Below the pieces are notes generated by a model. It saw nothing but the letters and a program-made list of their open reading frames with translations. It was not told the DNA's origin and ran no database searches. The position numbers were made by a program, and so were the translations under genes. This document shows positions 34,934 through 44,844 of a stretch of DNA of 55,750 bases, piece by piece (the stretch's first letter is position 1; each line of letters opens with the position of its first letter). Origin of the DNA: Coriobacteriaceae bacterium AF45-21 (GTDB lineage Bacteria > Actinomycetota > Coriobacteriia > Coriobacteriales > Coriobacteriaceae); NCBI GenBank assembly GCA_027682925.1, contig JAQCYU010000015.1:1-55750 (forward strand), in the 5' to 3' direction.

Positions 34934-35085
34934 GGGAGGGCTCGGCGCGTCGTGCGTCGGCACCTGTCATCTGTGGGCTGCGCGTGTGCAACATCTGTTC
35001 TTGGCGTGCAATACAACCGGTGTCTCATTGCTTTTATTGCCGGGGTGTACCATGAACGACAGTTTGATTTGGTGCTATCGAGAGG

Positions 35086-36135
35086 ATGGAAAACTTGGTT
35101 CGACGTTGTTCGCATCCGCGACTTTCGGTGATCCTTGTGGTAGAAGGTTCGCCCAGCTATGCGATGCGTGCGCTCGAGAGTATCCAGAACCAAGACCTCT
35201 ATGATTTGCAGATTGTCGTTGTCTGCCGCGATGCTGTGCCCGGTGTGCGCCATTCGCTTCAAGTTGCTGCCGACAGGGACATCCATATTGATTTGATTGA
35301 CGTCGAGGACGCGAAGCGCGGCGCTTGTCTTCGTGCCGGTTTTGATGCCTCGCGCGGCTCTCAAATCATCGCCATGAACGCCGATGAGTGGTTTGCTCCG
35401 CAGGCCCTTTCCAAGATGGTCGATATCGCGTGCGATACTGCGGCAGACATTGTGCTCCCCTCGGTGTCGCTCGACCGCTATGATGCACATCGAGAGCGCC
35501 ATTCGCGCGTCTTGGATGCTGCTCATATTTCCATTGATAGCAAATCTTCGATGGTGACCGGGCTGTCCCAGTTGATTTTAGGCGGCCTAGTCGTTCAGAC
35601 CTCTGGCGTGATGTATAGCCGTCCGCTGTTTGAGGCATGCCTTTTGTACGACAAGGCGTTTCGCACAGTTGGGTTTATGGCGTGCGCGCTCTCGCAGGCA
35701 CAGCGCGTCTCCGGATGCGGCGACGCTTGTTTCCACGCGGCGGCGCCTAAGCTTACAGATGCCTTTGATCCCACCATGTATGCCAAGGTATCCGATGACG
35801 CCCGGGCGCTCGACGAGCTTGCGGACTCACTCTCGGAAGCAGATAGCGGTGGTCGGCTCAAGCTGGCAAGCCAAAAGTTCTACTTTGCCGGACTGGTCGC
35901 CTGCATCGAGAATTTGTGTCTGAGCCCGCATGGAGTGTCGTCAATCGAGCGTTCCGCCCGCATGCGTGATATGCTCGAGGCGCCTCGAACCCGTCAGATG
36001 GTCGCCGCGCTCAAGGATAACCATCGGGGACTCGGTCTGTTGTTTGGGCCGATCGCCAGCGCCAAGCCCGCGCGCTGCGTGATGTGTACGCATCTGGCAG
36101 CTTTTCTTAACCGGACGGGCGCAAAAACCGCCTAA
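35086..36135 (+). CDS. Glycosyltransferase family 2-like protein
   Basis: A 349-residue protein whose first 130 residues look like a GT-A nucleotide-sugar fold: LSVILVVEGSPSYAMRALES, QIVVVCRDA, GACLRAGFDASRGSQIIAMN and an acidic pair in NADEWF that would be the DxD-like metal site. The rest is poorly conserved in my view and may hold a helical acceptor region. No membrane segment is seen. The start is uncertain: the ATG at 35086 directly abuts GAGAGG, so a slightly later start is possible. No sugar operon around it, so substrate unknown. Confidence 0.6.
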   Translation: MENLVRRCSHPRLSVILVVEGSPSYAMRALESIQNQDLYDLQIVVVCRDAVPGVRHSLQVAADRDIHIDLIDVEDAKRGACLRAGFDASRGSQIIAMNADEWFAPQALSKMVDIACDTAADIVLPSVSLDRYDAHRERHSRVLDAAHISIDSKSSMVTGLSQLILGGLVVQTSGVMYSRPLFEACLLYDKAFRTVGFMACALSQAQRVSGCGDACFHAAAPKLTDAFDPTMYAKVSDDARALDELADSLSEADSGGRLKLASQKFYFAGLVACIENLCLSPHGVSSIERSARMRDMLEAPRTRQMVAALKDNHRGLGLLFGPIASAKPARCVMCTHLAAFLNRTGAKTA

Positions 36136-36267
36136 ACGGCTCATTACGAAACAAACTTGCATAGAATTGTTTCGAAATGCGTTCTTATACACAAAAGCCT
36201 TCAAATAGCGTTAAACTATTCAATCACTGATTGATTGTCTCCGCCATCTTTTGGAGAGAGGGTTTGT

Positions 36268-36705
36268 ATGGCTAAAAAACGCAATGGGCGCCAGGATGCC
36301 ATTAGAGATATTGTGCGCAATAAGGATGTCCGCACGCAGCGCGTGCTGGTCGATGAGCTCCGTGCTATGGGCTTTGATTGCACGCAGGCGACTGTCTCTC
36401 GCGATATTGCCGATATGGGGCTGCGTAAGCTCCCTGAGGGCATCTATGTTCTGGCAGAGGACCTGCACCTGCAGCGTATGGTTTCCGAGCTCGTAACGGG
36501 CGTTCTGCGTACCGATAATCTGGTTATGATCAAGGCTCAGCCTGGCACGGCTTCCGGCATCGCCGCCGCCGTTGATGCGGCAGAGTTGCCCGATGTGCTT
36601 GGCTCGCTTGCCGGCAACGATACGATTTTGGTTATTGCCCAGACGGCCGAGGACGGCGAGCGCCTCGAGGCGCTGATCAATAAGCTGAGCAATTCTCGCA
36701 AGTAG
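36268..36705 (+). CDS. argR: Arginine repressor
   Basis: Hexameric, arginine-responsive repressor, 145 residues. The N-terminal winged helix has TQRVLVDELRAMGFDCTQAT and VSRDIADMGLRKLPEG. The C-terminal oligomer/arginine domain has KAQPGTASGIAAAVDAAELP and LAGNDTILVIAQT. ATG 36268 follows GGAGAGAGGG. No arginine biosynthetic genes are adjacent, so it acts at a distance or on catabolic genes. The gap upstream (36136-36267) has the interrupted repeat AATAG / CTATT near 36207, a possible autoregulatory site. Confidence 0.95.
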   Translation: MAKKRNGRQDAIRDIVRNKDVRTQRVLVDELRAMGFDCTQATVSRDIADMGLRKLPEGIYVLAEDLHLQRMVSELVTGVLRTDNLVMIKAQPGTASGIAAAVDAAELPDVLGSLAGNDTILVIAQTAEDGERLEALINKLSNSRK

Positions 36706-36754
36706 GTGTGCGGGCCGTGCGCTCGGCATTGCGTGCGCTGACATAGTGGCTTGT

Positions 36755-36787
36755 AAGGGGCATCGACGTTGGTCGGTACCCCTTTTT
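36755..36787 (+). terminator. Terminator of argR
   Basis: AAGGGG and CCCCTTTTT frame an imperfect stem (with CGAC / GGTCG inside), about 50 bp after the argR stop. Confidence 0.75.
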
Positions 36788-36830
36788 GTTTGCCGGTATA
36801 AAGACCGCCCACCAGGTCGCTTCAAACTAA

Positions 36831-36867
36831 AAGGCCCCGAGCAGTTCAATAAGCTGCTCGGGGCCTT
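36831..36867. terminator. Strong hairpin terminator of the PBP gene (convergent region)
   Basis: A perfect 14-bp stem: AAGGCCCCGAGCAG (36831-36844) with its complement at 36854-36867, 9-base loop. An A-run on the plus strand gives a U-tract for the minus-strand transcript ending at 36890. Confidence 0.85.
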
Positions 36868-36889
36868 GTTGGCTCTAGTCGCGTACTTC

Positions 36890-39104
36890 TTAGCCGACCG
36901 TATCGTCAGGCGTGGGCGAGGGGTCGGGAGTGGGCGTAGGCGTAGGCGTGCCGCCATCGCCGCCGGTCGAGCCACCAGTGGAGCCGCCCGTCGAGCCACC
37001 AGTGGAGCCGCCCGTCGAGCCACCGGTCGTACCGGTGCCGCCGGTGGTGTCGCCGCCCGTGGTCTCGGTGGTCGTGGTCGTCGTGGTAGTTGTTGTGGTG
37101 GTTTCCTCTTCCTCTTCGTCCTTGTCCTTGTCGTCGTTCTCCGACTTCTTGGTGTTGTTGGTGCCGTAGAACTTCCAGACGCTGTTGTTCTTGTAGGTGG
37201 GCGCCGTTCCGGTCGCAAACTCCTCGCGCTCGGTACCGGTCAGAACGGTGTTCATAAACCGCTTAAAGACAGGCAGGTTGGTGCTGTCGCCCAGCAGGTC
37301 CGTGCCGTACTTTTGGATGGGGATCTCGCCCGCGGAATAGCCGGTCCACAGGGCGCACGCCAGCTGCGGGGTATAGCCGCAGAACCAAAGGTTGGTGGTG
37401 TTGTCGGTGGTGCCCGTCTTGCCGGCATAGGCTGGTTGACACTCAGGCGCCGGCAGCACCCGTACCGCTGCCCTTCATGACGCCGGACAGAACATCGGTG
37501 ACCGCGGCGGCCTCGCCCTCGGTAAGCACCTGTGAGGGATTGTCGGTGTGCTGGTACAGCACCGAACCGGTACGAGAATCAATCTCGGTGATGGCGATCG
37601 GCTGGCGATAGTAGCCGCCGTTGGCAAACGTCGCGTAGGCGGCGGCCATCTCGAGTGGCGAGATCGAGCCGGTGCCGAGCGTCATGACGGGAACGTCCTC
37701 GATGTTGTCCTTGGCGGGGTCGATGCCGAGCTTTTTGACGAGCGAGATGATCTTGCTGTTGCCGACGGCTTCCGCCACCTGGATGTAGCCGGTGTTGGAG
37801 GAGTATGCCGTCGCCTGCTTAAGCGTGATGTTGCCGTAGCTCTGGTTGGCGTAATTTTGGACCTCGGTCGTGGTGCCCTTGGCCTTGAGCGGCGAGTTGC
37901 AGTTGAGGGTGACGTTGGGGTTCATGCCGTTTTGGATGGCAGTTGCCAGCGTAAAGGCCTTAAAGGTGGAGCCGACGGGACGCTTGGCCGTGGCATGGTT
38001 TACGTGGTTCTCGTCGGCGTTGTAGTCGTAGCCGCCCACCATGCACTTGATGTAGCCGGTCTTGGGGTCGACGACGACCATGCCCATGTCCAGGCCGTCA
38101 AGCGAGAGCGTGTCGAGCTGCTCGCGGACGGCATTCTCTGCCACCTGCTGCATCGTGGGGTCGATGGTGGTCTTGACGGTCAGGCCGCCCTTAAAGAGCA
38201 CGTCGGTCGAGAACTCCTGCTCCAGCAGCTGCTTGACGTAGGAGACAAAGTAGGGCTGCGAGTATACGTCGACGCCGCTGCCCGAGATTTCGGTCACATT
38301 GAGGGTGATGGGCTCGGCCTGTGCGGCATCGTGCTCCTCCTGGGTGATGTGGCCCAGGCGCAGCATGTTGTCGAGAACCTTGTTGCGGCGAGACAGTGCC
38401 AGATCGGGATTGACCGTGGGGTCGTACTGCGAAGGCGAGTTGGGAAGGCCGATGAGTAGCGCGGCCTCGCTCAGGGTGAGGTCGGCGGCGCTCTTGGACA
38501 GATAGGTCTCGGCTGCGGCCTCGATGCCGTAGGCGCCGTGGCCGTAATAGATGGTGTTGAGGTACATCATGAGGATCTCGTCTTTGGAGTACATGTCCTC
38601 CATCTTGATGGCGATGTAGGCCTCGCGCACCTTACGCTCAATGGTCGAGTCGAATTGCTCCTCCTGCAGGATGGTGTTGCGCACAAGCTGCTGGGTGATC
38701 GTCGAGGCGCCTTCGTGCCCGCCGCCGAGGGTTGCCACCGCAGCACGCGCGATACCCCACAGGTCGATACCGCCGTGCTCGTAGAAGCGCTCGTCCTCGA
38801 CGTCAACGGTGCCCTGCAGCACGTAGGGGGAGACCTCGTCCTTGGTGATGGACTTGCGGTTTTGCGTGTAGAAGCTCGCGATCTTGTTGCCGTTACAGTC
38901 GACGATCTCGGTGGGCTCGCTCACCAGATACGCGTTGGCGTCGGTGTAGTCGGGCAGATCGGACAGCCAGCGGTTGACGTTACCGACCATGCCGATGCCA
39001 AACGCCACGCCCGCAATCAGCAGAAAGCCCAAAAACGAGAGCAGGATTATGGGCAGGGCGTGCGTCTTTGAACGGCTGTGTCCCTGTCGTTGGCGAGGAC
39101 CCAT
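36890..39104 (-). CDS. Class A penicillin-binding protein (PBP1A-like; one frame break)
   Basis: Bifunctional peptidoglycan synthase, about 737 residues. A cytoplasmic basic tail is followed by a membrane anchor (ALPIILLSFLGFLLIAGVAF). The GT51 transglycosylase region has VDVEDERFYEHGGIDLWGIA and GASTITQQLVRN. The transpeptidase region has RPVGSTFKAFTLA (active Ser), SSNTGY and AGKTGTTDNTTNLW. Start ATG 39104 has GGAGGT upstream. Between about 37445 and 37470 the frame shifts by one forward (one extra or two missing bases), before the KTG motif, so the two pieces are one gene. The C-terminus is low complexity: a run of Thr, then GGS/T repeats and TPTPTPDPSPT, encoded by short tandem repeats (36960-37130) whose length probably varies among strains. 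Confidence 0.9.
36955..37110 (-). repeat. Tandem repeat tract in the PBP C-terminus
   Basis: 12- to 24-bp units (for example GAGCCACCAGTGGAGCCGCC) repeat through about 36970-37030, encoding repeated GGST. A stretch of Thr codons near 37065-37105 follows. Slipped-strand length change is likely here. Confidence 0.7.
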
Positions 39105-39266
39105 ATATTGACCTCCAGGTATGTCGTGCCAGACGGTGGATGTGCCGTCGGGGCAGGATGGACATAAGTTATTACACGATAAACCAAACGGGGCGCGCGA
39201 GGCCTCGTGTATGCTGGAAGACGGCATTTTTCAGAGTGAATGCATACCTTGGTAAGGAGTTTGTCG

Positions 39267-41242
39267 ATGGCGATTCGGACGATGGGGCCGAGCGGACAAT
39301 ACGAGACTGGATTGGATGCTGCCGGTGCGGCGCTGCCCGAGCTGCTGGCGCCGGCGGGCGGACTCGACCAGATGCTTGCGGCCATCGCCGCGGGTGCCGA
39401 TGCCATCTATGCGGGGTTGGGCGGCTTTAACGCCCGTGTGAGCGCCCATGGCTTTACGGATAACGAGTTTGCGCGCGGCTGCGCCGTGGCGCATGCCCAT
39501 GGCGTGCGTGTGTACGTAACGCTCAACGTGTTCGTGTTTGACGATGAGTTGTCCGACGCGGTGGCGTTGGGAGCTCATGCACTGGAGCTGGGCGCCGATG
39601 CTCTGATTGTCGCCGATGCCGGGTTGGCCTGCGCGCTGCGCGCGGCGATTCCCGGGGTCGAGATTCACCTGTCCACGCAGGCGGGCGCTCATAGCGAGGG
39701 TGCCGTGCGGCTTGCCGCCGATGAGCTGGGGGTCGAGCGCGTGACGACGGCACGCGAGCTGACGGTCGACGAGATTGCGGCGCTATGTGCCACGGGCGTG
39801 CCCATCGAGGTATTCTGCCACGGTGCGATTTGCATCGGCTATTCGGGGGCGTGCGAGTTCTCGGCCCTGCGGCGTGGGCGCTCGGCGATGCGCGGCGACT
39901 GCACGCAGCCGTGCCGTCTGGCGTACGACCTAGTGGACGAGGCGGGGCAGAGTGTTGTTGCCGTCGAGGGAGACCGCCTGCTTTGTCCGCGTGACTATCT
40001 GGGTATCGCGCACCTGCCCGAGCTTGTTGCCGCCGGCGTGGCATCGCTCAAGATCGAGGGACGCATGAAGAATCCCGATTACGTATTCAACGTGGTGAGG
40101 GTGTGGCGTCGGGCACTCGATATGCTGTGCGACGGCGCGTGGGACTCCGGTGCCGTGGAAGAGCTTGAACGCGAGCTGGGAAGGTCGTTTAACCGTGGGT
40201 TTACCGATGCTTACCTGCGGGGTCGTTCGGGTGCCGAGCTCATGAGCTTTGAGCGCGCGATCAACCAGGGCGTGCGCGTGGGGCGCTTGGTCGCTGTGGG
40301 CCACGAAGAGGTGACCGTTGAGCTCGATGCCGCCGTGGCGGCGGGTGACACGCTCGAGATTCGGTTCTATCCGGGTGTCGACGCGCGTCCCGATGTGCCC
40401 AAGCGCTGGCCGCAGGTGCCCTGCCCGGTGGATGCCGCAGCGGGGAAGCGCGTCGTCGTGCATTGCAAGCGTAAGGTGGACGCGGGCTGCGAGGTCTATC
40501 TGATTCGCAGCGCCGGCGTGTTGGATCAGACGACGGCGGTGTTGGAGCGCATGCGGGCCGAGGCGGATGCGATTGCGCCCGTTGCGCGTGCCGTTGAGGT
40601 ACTGCCCTTTGAGGACGCTGCGGTGGATGGCGGCGCGTCGACGGAGTTGGCGGGTCGGCGGGGCCGGTAAAGCGCGAGGATTTTGCTCGTATGGTCTTTG
40701 CCTGGGAGCTGATGGATGTGGGTCCGCGCGATGAGCGAGATCTGTCCGATACAACGGTGGTGCTCGACGAAGTGTGCCGCGCGGGCGACGCCGAGCGGAC
40801 TCGGGCGCTTATGCAGCGTGCCGGGCGCGTCGTCTGCCGCAATCTGGGACAAGTGGCGATGGCCCGCGAGCTGGGCACAACGTTTGACGTGGCGGCGCCG
40901 GTGTTCTGTGCCAATCGGGCCACGCTTACCTGGCTGCGCGGACTCGGTGCGGGGCGGGTGTGCTTGTCGGCCGAGTTGCTCGGCAATGATGCGGAGCGTG
41001 TTGCCGAGCTTGCCGCTTGCCCCGGTGTCTTGGGGCCTGTCGATGCCGACCGTCCCGAGATCATGGTGTGCGAGCACTGCTTGCTGACTGCCGAGGGCGC
41101 CTGCGCCACGGATGCAACGGGGCAGGTCCGTTGCCGTGACTGCTCGCGCCGTCAGCAGGCGCGCTTTTTGGTCGAACGTGACGGCACGCGTTTGCCGGTC
41201 GTTATCGACGCGTGCGGCAGGACGAGGATTTTCCTGTCGTAG
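39267..41242 (+). CDS. U32-family peptidase (one frame break)
   Basis: Peptidase U32 / YegQ-RlhA-related protein, about 658 residues when repaired, matching the long form with an added C-terminal region. PELLAPAGGLDQMLAAIAAG, GADAIYAGLGGFNARV, EVFCHGAICIGYSGACEFS and SLKIEGRMKNPDYVFNVV are the family core, with cysteines that may carry an Fe-S cluster. Start ATG 39267 has AAGGAG upstream. At about 40661-40666 the G-run in CGGCGGGGCC appears one base short. Repaired it reads RRGPVKREDFARMVFAWELM and runs to the TAG at 41240-41242. The end has CEHCLL and CRDCSRRQ, possible metal ligands. U32 members act in rRNA/tRNA hydroxylation or proteolysis; which applies is unknown. Confidence 0.85.
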
Positions 41243-41339
41243 GTGTTCGGCCGCGCCGTTTTGGTTATTATGAGTGGGTTTATGAACTTCGAGCACCGCC
41301 GTATCCGGTGAGGGTGCTATAGCAAAAGGAGGATACCCA

Positions 41340-42551
41340 ATGCTGTCTGTCGACGAGCAAATGCGTATCATCACCTCGGGCGCAGCGCAGATCGTCCCCG
41401 AGGCCGACCTTCGCAAGAAGCTTGAGAAGGGCGAGCCCCTCAACATCAAGCTCGGCGTCGATCCCACCAGCCCCGACCTGCACCTGGGCCATGCCGTGCC
41501 CCTGCGCAAGATGCGTCAGTTCCAGGACCTGGGCCACAAGGTCACCCTCATCATCGGTAACGGCACCGCACTGATCGGCGATCCTTCGGGCAAGAATTCC
41601 ACCCGCCCGCAGCTTTCGCAGGAGCAGATTGAGGCCAACGCCGAGACCTACGTGAGCCAGGCCATGAAGATCCTGGATCCCGAGAAGACCACCATCGTGC
41701 ACAACGGCGACTGGATCCTGTCGATGGATCTGGCCGGCCTGCTGCAGGTGTGCTCCAAGTTCACCGTCGCCCGCATCCTCGAGCGCGATGACTTTACCAA
41801 GCGCTACCAGTCCCAGACGCCGATCGCCCTCCACGAGTTCCTGTACCCCGTGATGCAGGCCTTCGACTCCGTTCAGATCAAGGCCGACGTGGAGATGGGC
41901 GGCACCGACCAGCTCTTCAACCTGCTCGCCGGCCGCGAGCTCATGGAGAAGATGGGCATGGAGCCGCAGATCGCGCTTACCATGCCGCTGCTCGAGGGCA
42001 CCGATGGCGTGCGCAAGATGTCCAAGTCCTACGGCAACTACATCGGCCTGACCGATGCTCCCAAGGATATGTTCGGCAAGACGATGTCCATCCCCGACGA
42101 GATGATCGGCAAGTACTATCGTCTGGCCAGCTCGCTCACCCCGGCCGAGGTCGACAAGATCGACGCTGCCCTGGCCGACGGTTCCGCCGATCCCTATGAG
42201 CTCAAGCGCGCGCTGGGCCGCGACCTGTGCGACACCTATCACGGCGCCGGTGCCGGTGACGAGGCTCAGGCCGAGTTCGACCGCGTGTTCAAGGAGGGCC
42301 AGCTTGCCGACTTCCCCGAGAAGCATGTCGAGCTGACCGTCAACGACGAGGGCCAGATCTACCTCGCAGGCCTGCTTAAGGACCTGGGCCTTTCGGCGAG
42401 CGCCGGCCAGGCCCGTCGCGACATTGACGGCGGCGGCGTCAAGATCAACGGCGAGGCGGTGGCTCCCAAGAGCTACAACATCGACCCGAGCGCCCTCAAG
42501 CTGGGCGACACCCTCTCAGTAGGCAAGCGCAAGGGCTTTAAGTTGGTCTAG
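41340..42551 (+). CDS. tyrS: Tyrosyl-tRNA synthetase
   Basis: Charges tRNA-Tyr; 403 residues, TyrRS with C-terminal S4 domain. The class I motifs are PDLHLGHAVPL (HIGH-like) and VRKMSKSYGNYIG (KMSKS). The C-terminal S4-like part includes ASAGQARRDIDGGGVKINGE. ATG 41340 has AAAAGGAGG upstream. I looked for a T-box leader in the 97 bases before it and found none. Terminator follows. Confidence 0.97.
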   Translation: MLSVDEQMRIITSGAAQIVPEADLRKKLEKGEPLNIKLGVDPTSPDLHLGHAVPLRKMRQFQDLGHKVTLIIGNGTALIGDPSGKNSTRPQLSQEQIEANAETYVSQAMKILDPEKTTIVHNGDWILSMDLAGLLQVCSKFTVARILERDDFTKRYQSQTPIALHEFLYPVMQAFDSVQIKADVEMGGTDQLFNLLAGRELMEKMGMEPQIALTMPLLEGTDGVRKMSKSYGNYIGLTDAPKDMFGKTMSIPDEMIGKYYRLASSLTPAEVDKIDAALADGSADPYELKRALGRDLCDTYHGAGAGDEAQAEFDRVFKEGQLADFPEKHVELTVNDEGQIYLAGLLKDLGLSASAGQARRDIDGGGVKINGEAVAPKSYNIDPSALKLGDTLSVGKRKGFKLV

Positions 42552-42581
42552 CAAGTAGGTCAACCTAACATGTGCAATAGG

Positions 42582-42616
42582 GCCGCAGCCGGAACGATTC
42601 CGGCTGCGGCTTTTTT
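42582..42616 (+). terminator. Terminator of tyrS
   Basis: GCCGCAGCCGGAA / TTCCGGCTGCGGC, a perfect 13-bp stem with 3-base loop, followed by six T. Confidence 0.95.
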
Positions 42617-42825
42617 GGCACTTGGGGACGTTCCTTTTGTGCCGGCACTTTGGGACACTCCTTGTCATTGGTGCAAAGTAACCTGTCCCCATTGCGCCAA
42701 GCGGCGTGTGCCGTTAAGCGGACGGGGTGTTAGCGGGACCTTCTTTTGGGCATACAATTGCTATTGGCTTGCTGCGGTGAAGGCTCGTCCGCTCCGCAGT
42801 TATTTCTACAGTTAAAGGAGTATGT

Positions 42826-44646
42826 ATGTCCGTTGAGGTCATGAGGTCTGTGATCGATGCTGCCGAGGGCCGCGTGCCCGTCGACACGCTGTTTACCAAT
42901 GCGCAGATTGTCGACGTATATGGCCAGCGCGTGGCGCCCGGTAGCGTTGCCGTCAAGGACGGCGTAATCGTCGGCGTGCTCTACGACGGTCGCGACGATG
43001 CCGCCGGCACCTACGAGGCGGCTGAGGTCATTGACTGCCAGGGTCGCTATATCGCCCCCGGCTTTATCGACGGACATCTGCATATCGAGTCCTCGAACAT
43101 CCGTCCCGCCGAGTATGCGCGCATGGCGGCGACGCGCGGCACCACCACTGCCGTCGCCGACAGCCACGAGATCGCCAACGTTTCCGGCCTGAACGGCCTG
43201 CGCTTTATGATCGAGGACGGCCGTCGCGCGCCCATTTCCATCAAGTACATGATGCCCTCGTGCGTGCCCGCGCTGCCCGATGAGCAAGCGGGCGCTGTGA
43301 TTACCGCCGCTGACATGCAGGCGTTTTTTGCCGAGTATCCGGGCGATGTCTTTGGTCTGGGCGAAATGATGAACCTGCCGGGTGTCTTTATGGCCGATCC
43401 TGAGACCTGCGCTCGCATCGACGCTGCCAACCAGACGCCGTCCAAGCAGGTCGACGGCCATGCGCCACTTGTTGCCGGCAAAGACCTCAACGCCTATGCC
43501 GCAGCGGGTATTATCGCCGACCACGAGTCGACGATTCCCGAGGAGGCGCTCGATAAGCTGTCCCGCGGCATGTATGTGATGCTGCGCGAGGGCACGTGCA
43601 GCCACGACCTGGCCAACTTGTCGCCGATGCTGCTGGAGAACCCCGCCCGCGCCCGTCGCTGCTGCTTTGCGACCGACGACCGTGCTCCTTCCGACGCGCT
43701 TTCGACCGGTATGATCGACAATGCCTGTCGCGTGGCTATCGAGGCCGGCATCGACCCGGTGGTCGCCATCTCCATGGCGTCCCTTTCTACGGCTGAGGCA
43801 TTTGGCCTGGACCACGGCTGCCGCGACCCACACGAGCTCCGTGGCGCGATCGCCCCGGGCAAGCGCGCCGACCTGCTGGTGCTCGATGACCTTACGTTTG
43901 CCAAGGCTCCGCATCGTGTTTATGCCGCCGGTGCCCTGGTGGCGCAGGATGGCACCTTTGTGGGCGAAATTGCACCCGAGATGGCCGAGGTTGCGGCCCT
44001 TGCCGATGAGCTGCGTGCTTCCGTTAAGCTGCCGAAGCTATCGCTCGACGTGTTCGACTATGCCTTTAAGCCGGGCGAGGCCGTGATCGACGTGGTGCCG
44101 GGCAAGGCCATCACGGGCATGGCTCGTCCCGAGAATGCCGAGGGCCTGCGCCGCATTATGCTGATCGAGCGCCACGGCCGCGGCTTGTCACTGCAGGCCG
44201 AGGGGGCCGACGGTGATGGCCCTGCGGGCCTGGGTCTTGTTGGCAAGCACATTGGTCGCGGCTGGGTGCGTGGCTTTACCATTACGGGCGGTGCCATCGC
44301 CTCGACGATCGGCCACGACTCGCACAACGTGTGCGTGGTGGGCGACAACGCGGCCGATATGATGGCTGCCGTCGAGGCTGTTGGCCAGGGCGGCCACGTG
44401 CTGGTGCGCAACGGTGAGGTCGTGGCGCGTATTCCGCTGGCGCTCGGTGGTCTGATGAGCGAGGGCACGGCCGAGGATGTCGCCGCGCAGCACGACGACT
44501 TTATGGTCAAGGCGCGCGCCATGGGCATCGAGCCGCCGCTCGACCCCATCATGGGCATCATCTTCCTGCCCCTGCCGGTCATCCCGACGCTCCGCATCCG
44601 CCCCGAGGGCATGTTCGACGTCACGACCTTCACCTACGCCGACTAG
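42826..44646 (+). CDS. ade: Adenine deaminase
   Basis: Converts adenine to hypoxanthine and ammonia; 606 residues, the usual length. Metal-dependent amidohydrolase with YIAPGFIDGHLHIESS (HxH), TTTAVADSHEIANVSG, REGTCSHDLANL and CFATDDRAPSD. The C-terminal Ade domain ends LRIRPEGMFDVTTFTY. ATG 42826 has AAAGGAG upstream. It produces hypoxanthine, a possible substrate of the purine hydroxylase encoded at the start of the window. It is not in that operon. The stop codon overlaps one arm of a 28-bp inverted repeat. Confidence 0.96.
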   Translation: MSVEVMRSVIDAAEGRVPVDTLFTNAQIVDVYGQRVAPGSVAVKDGVIVGVLYDGRDDAAGTYEAAEVIDCQGRYIAPGFIDGHLHIESSNIRPAEYARMAATRGTTTAVADSHEIANVSGLNGLRFMIEDGRRAPISIKYMMPSCVPALPDEQAGAVITAADMQAFFAEYPGDVFGLGEMMNLPGVFMADPETCARIDAANQTPSKQVDGHAPLVAGKDLNAYAAAGIIADHESTIPEEALDKLSRGMYVMLREGTCSHDLANLSPMLLENPARARRCCFATDDRAPSDALSTGMIDNACRVAIEAGIDPVVAISMASLSTAEAFGLDHGCRDPHELRGAIAPGKRADLLVLDDLTFAKAPHRVYAAGALVAQDGTFVGEIAPEMAEVAALADELRASVKLPKLSLDVFDYAFKPGEAVIDVVPGKAITGMARPENAEGLRRIMLIERHGRGLSLQAEGADGDGPAGLGLVGKHIGRGWVRGFTITGGAIASTIGHDSHNVCVVGDNAADMMAAVEAVGQGGHVLVRNGEVVARIPLALGGLMSEGTAEDVAAQHDDFMVKARAMGIEPPLDPIMGIIFLPLPVIPTLRIRPEGMFDVTTFTYAD

Positions 44647-44672
44647 TCATCGGGGACGTTCTTAAACGACTA
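44644..44672. repeat. Inverted repeat arm flanking HAD gene (pair at 45721-45748)
   Basis: TAGTCATCGGGGACGTTCTT and the next bases are matched in reverse complement at 45721-45748 with one mismatch over 28 bases. The two arms enclose 1.05 kb with one HAD phosphatase gene. Related GGGGACGTTCCTTTT fragments lie near 42627 and 45651, so this belongs to a dispersed element family. Confidence 0.7.
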
Positions 44673-44844
44673 TCCGTCGGGGTGGCGTGTCGCCTGACGC
44701 CGCGACCGTGAGACCTCTGGCATGTGTGAGCTATTTGCCAGGTCCTTGTAACGTTTACGCCCGCGGAGTCTTATTTGAGCTCCCTTTGGGTACGTTGGAA
44801 TCGGATACACGTTCGATTCCAACAAGCCCGAAGGGAGCTTTTCT

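Noticed and set aside
41243..41339. T-box leader upstream of tyrS
   Set aside because: No specifier stem or T-box core sequence, and the gap is under 100 bases.
42617..42825. Purine riboswitch upstream of adenine deaminase
   Set aside because: No recognisable purine aptamer core; the sequence is mostly dispersed GGGGACGTTCC-type repeat fragments.
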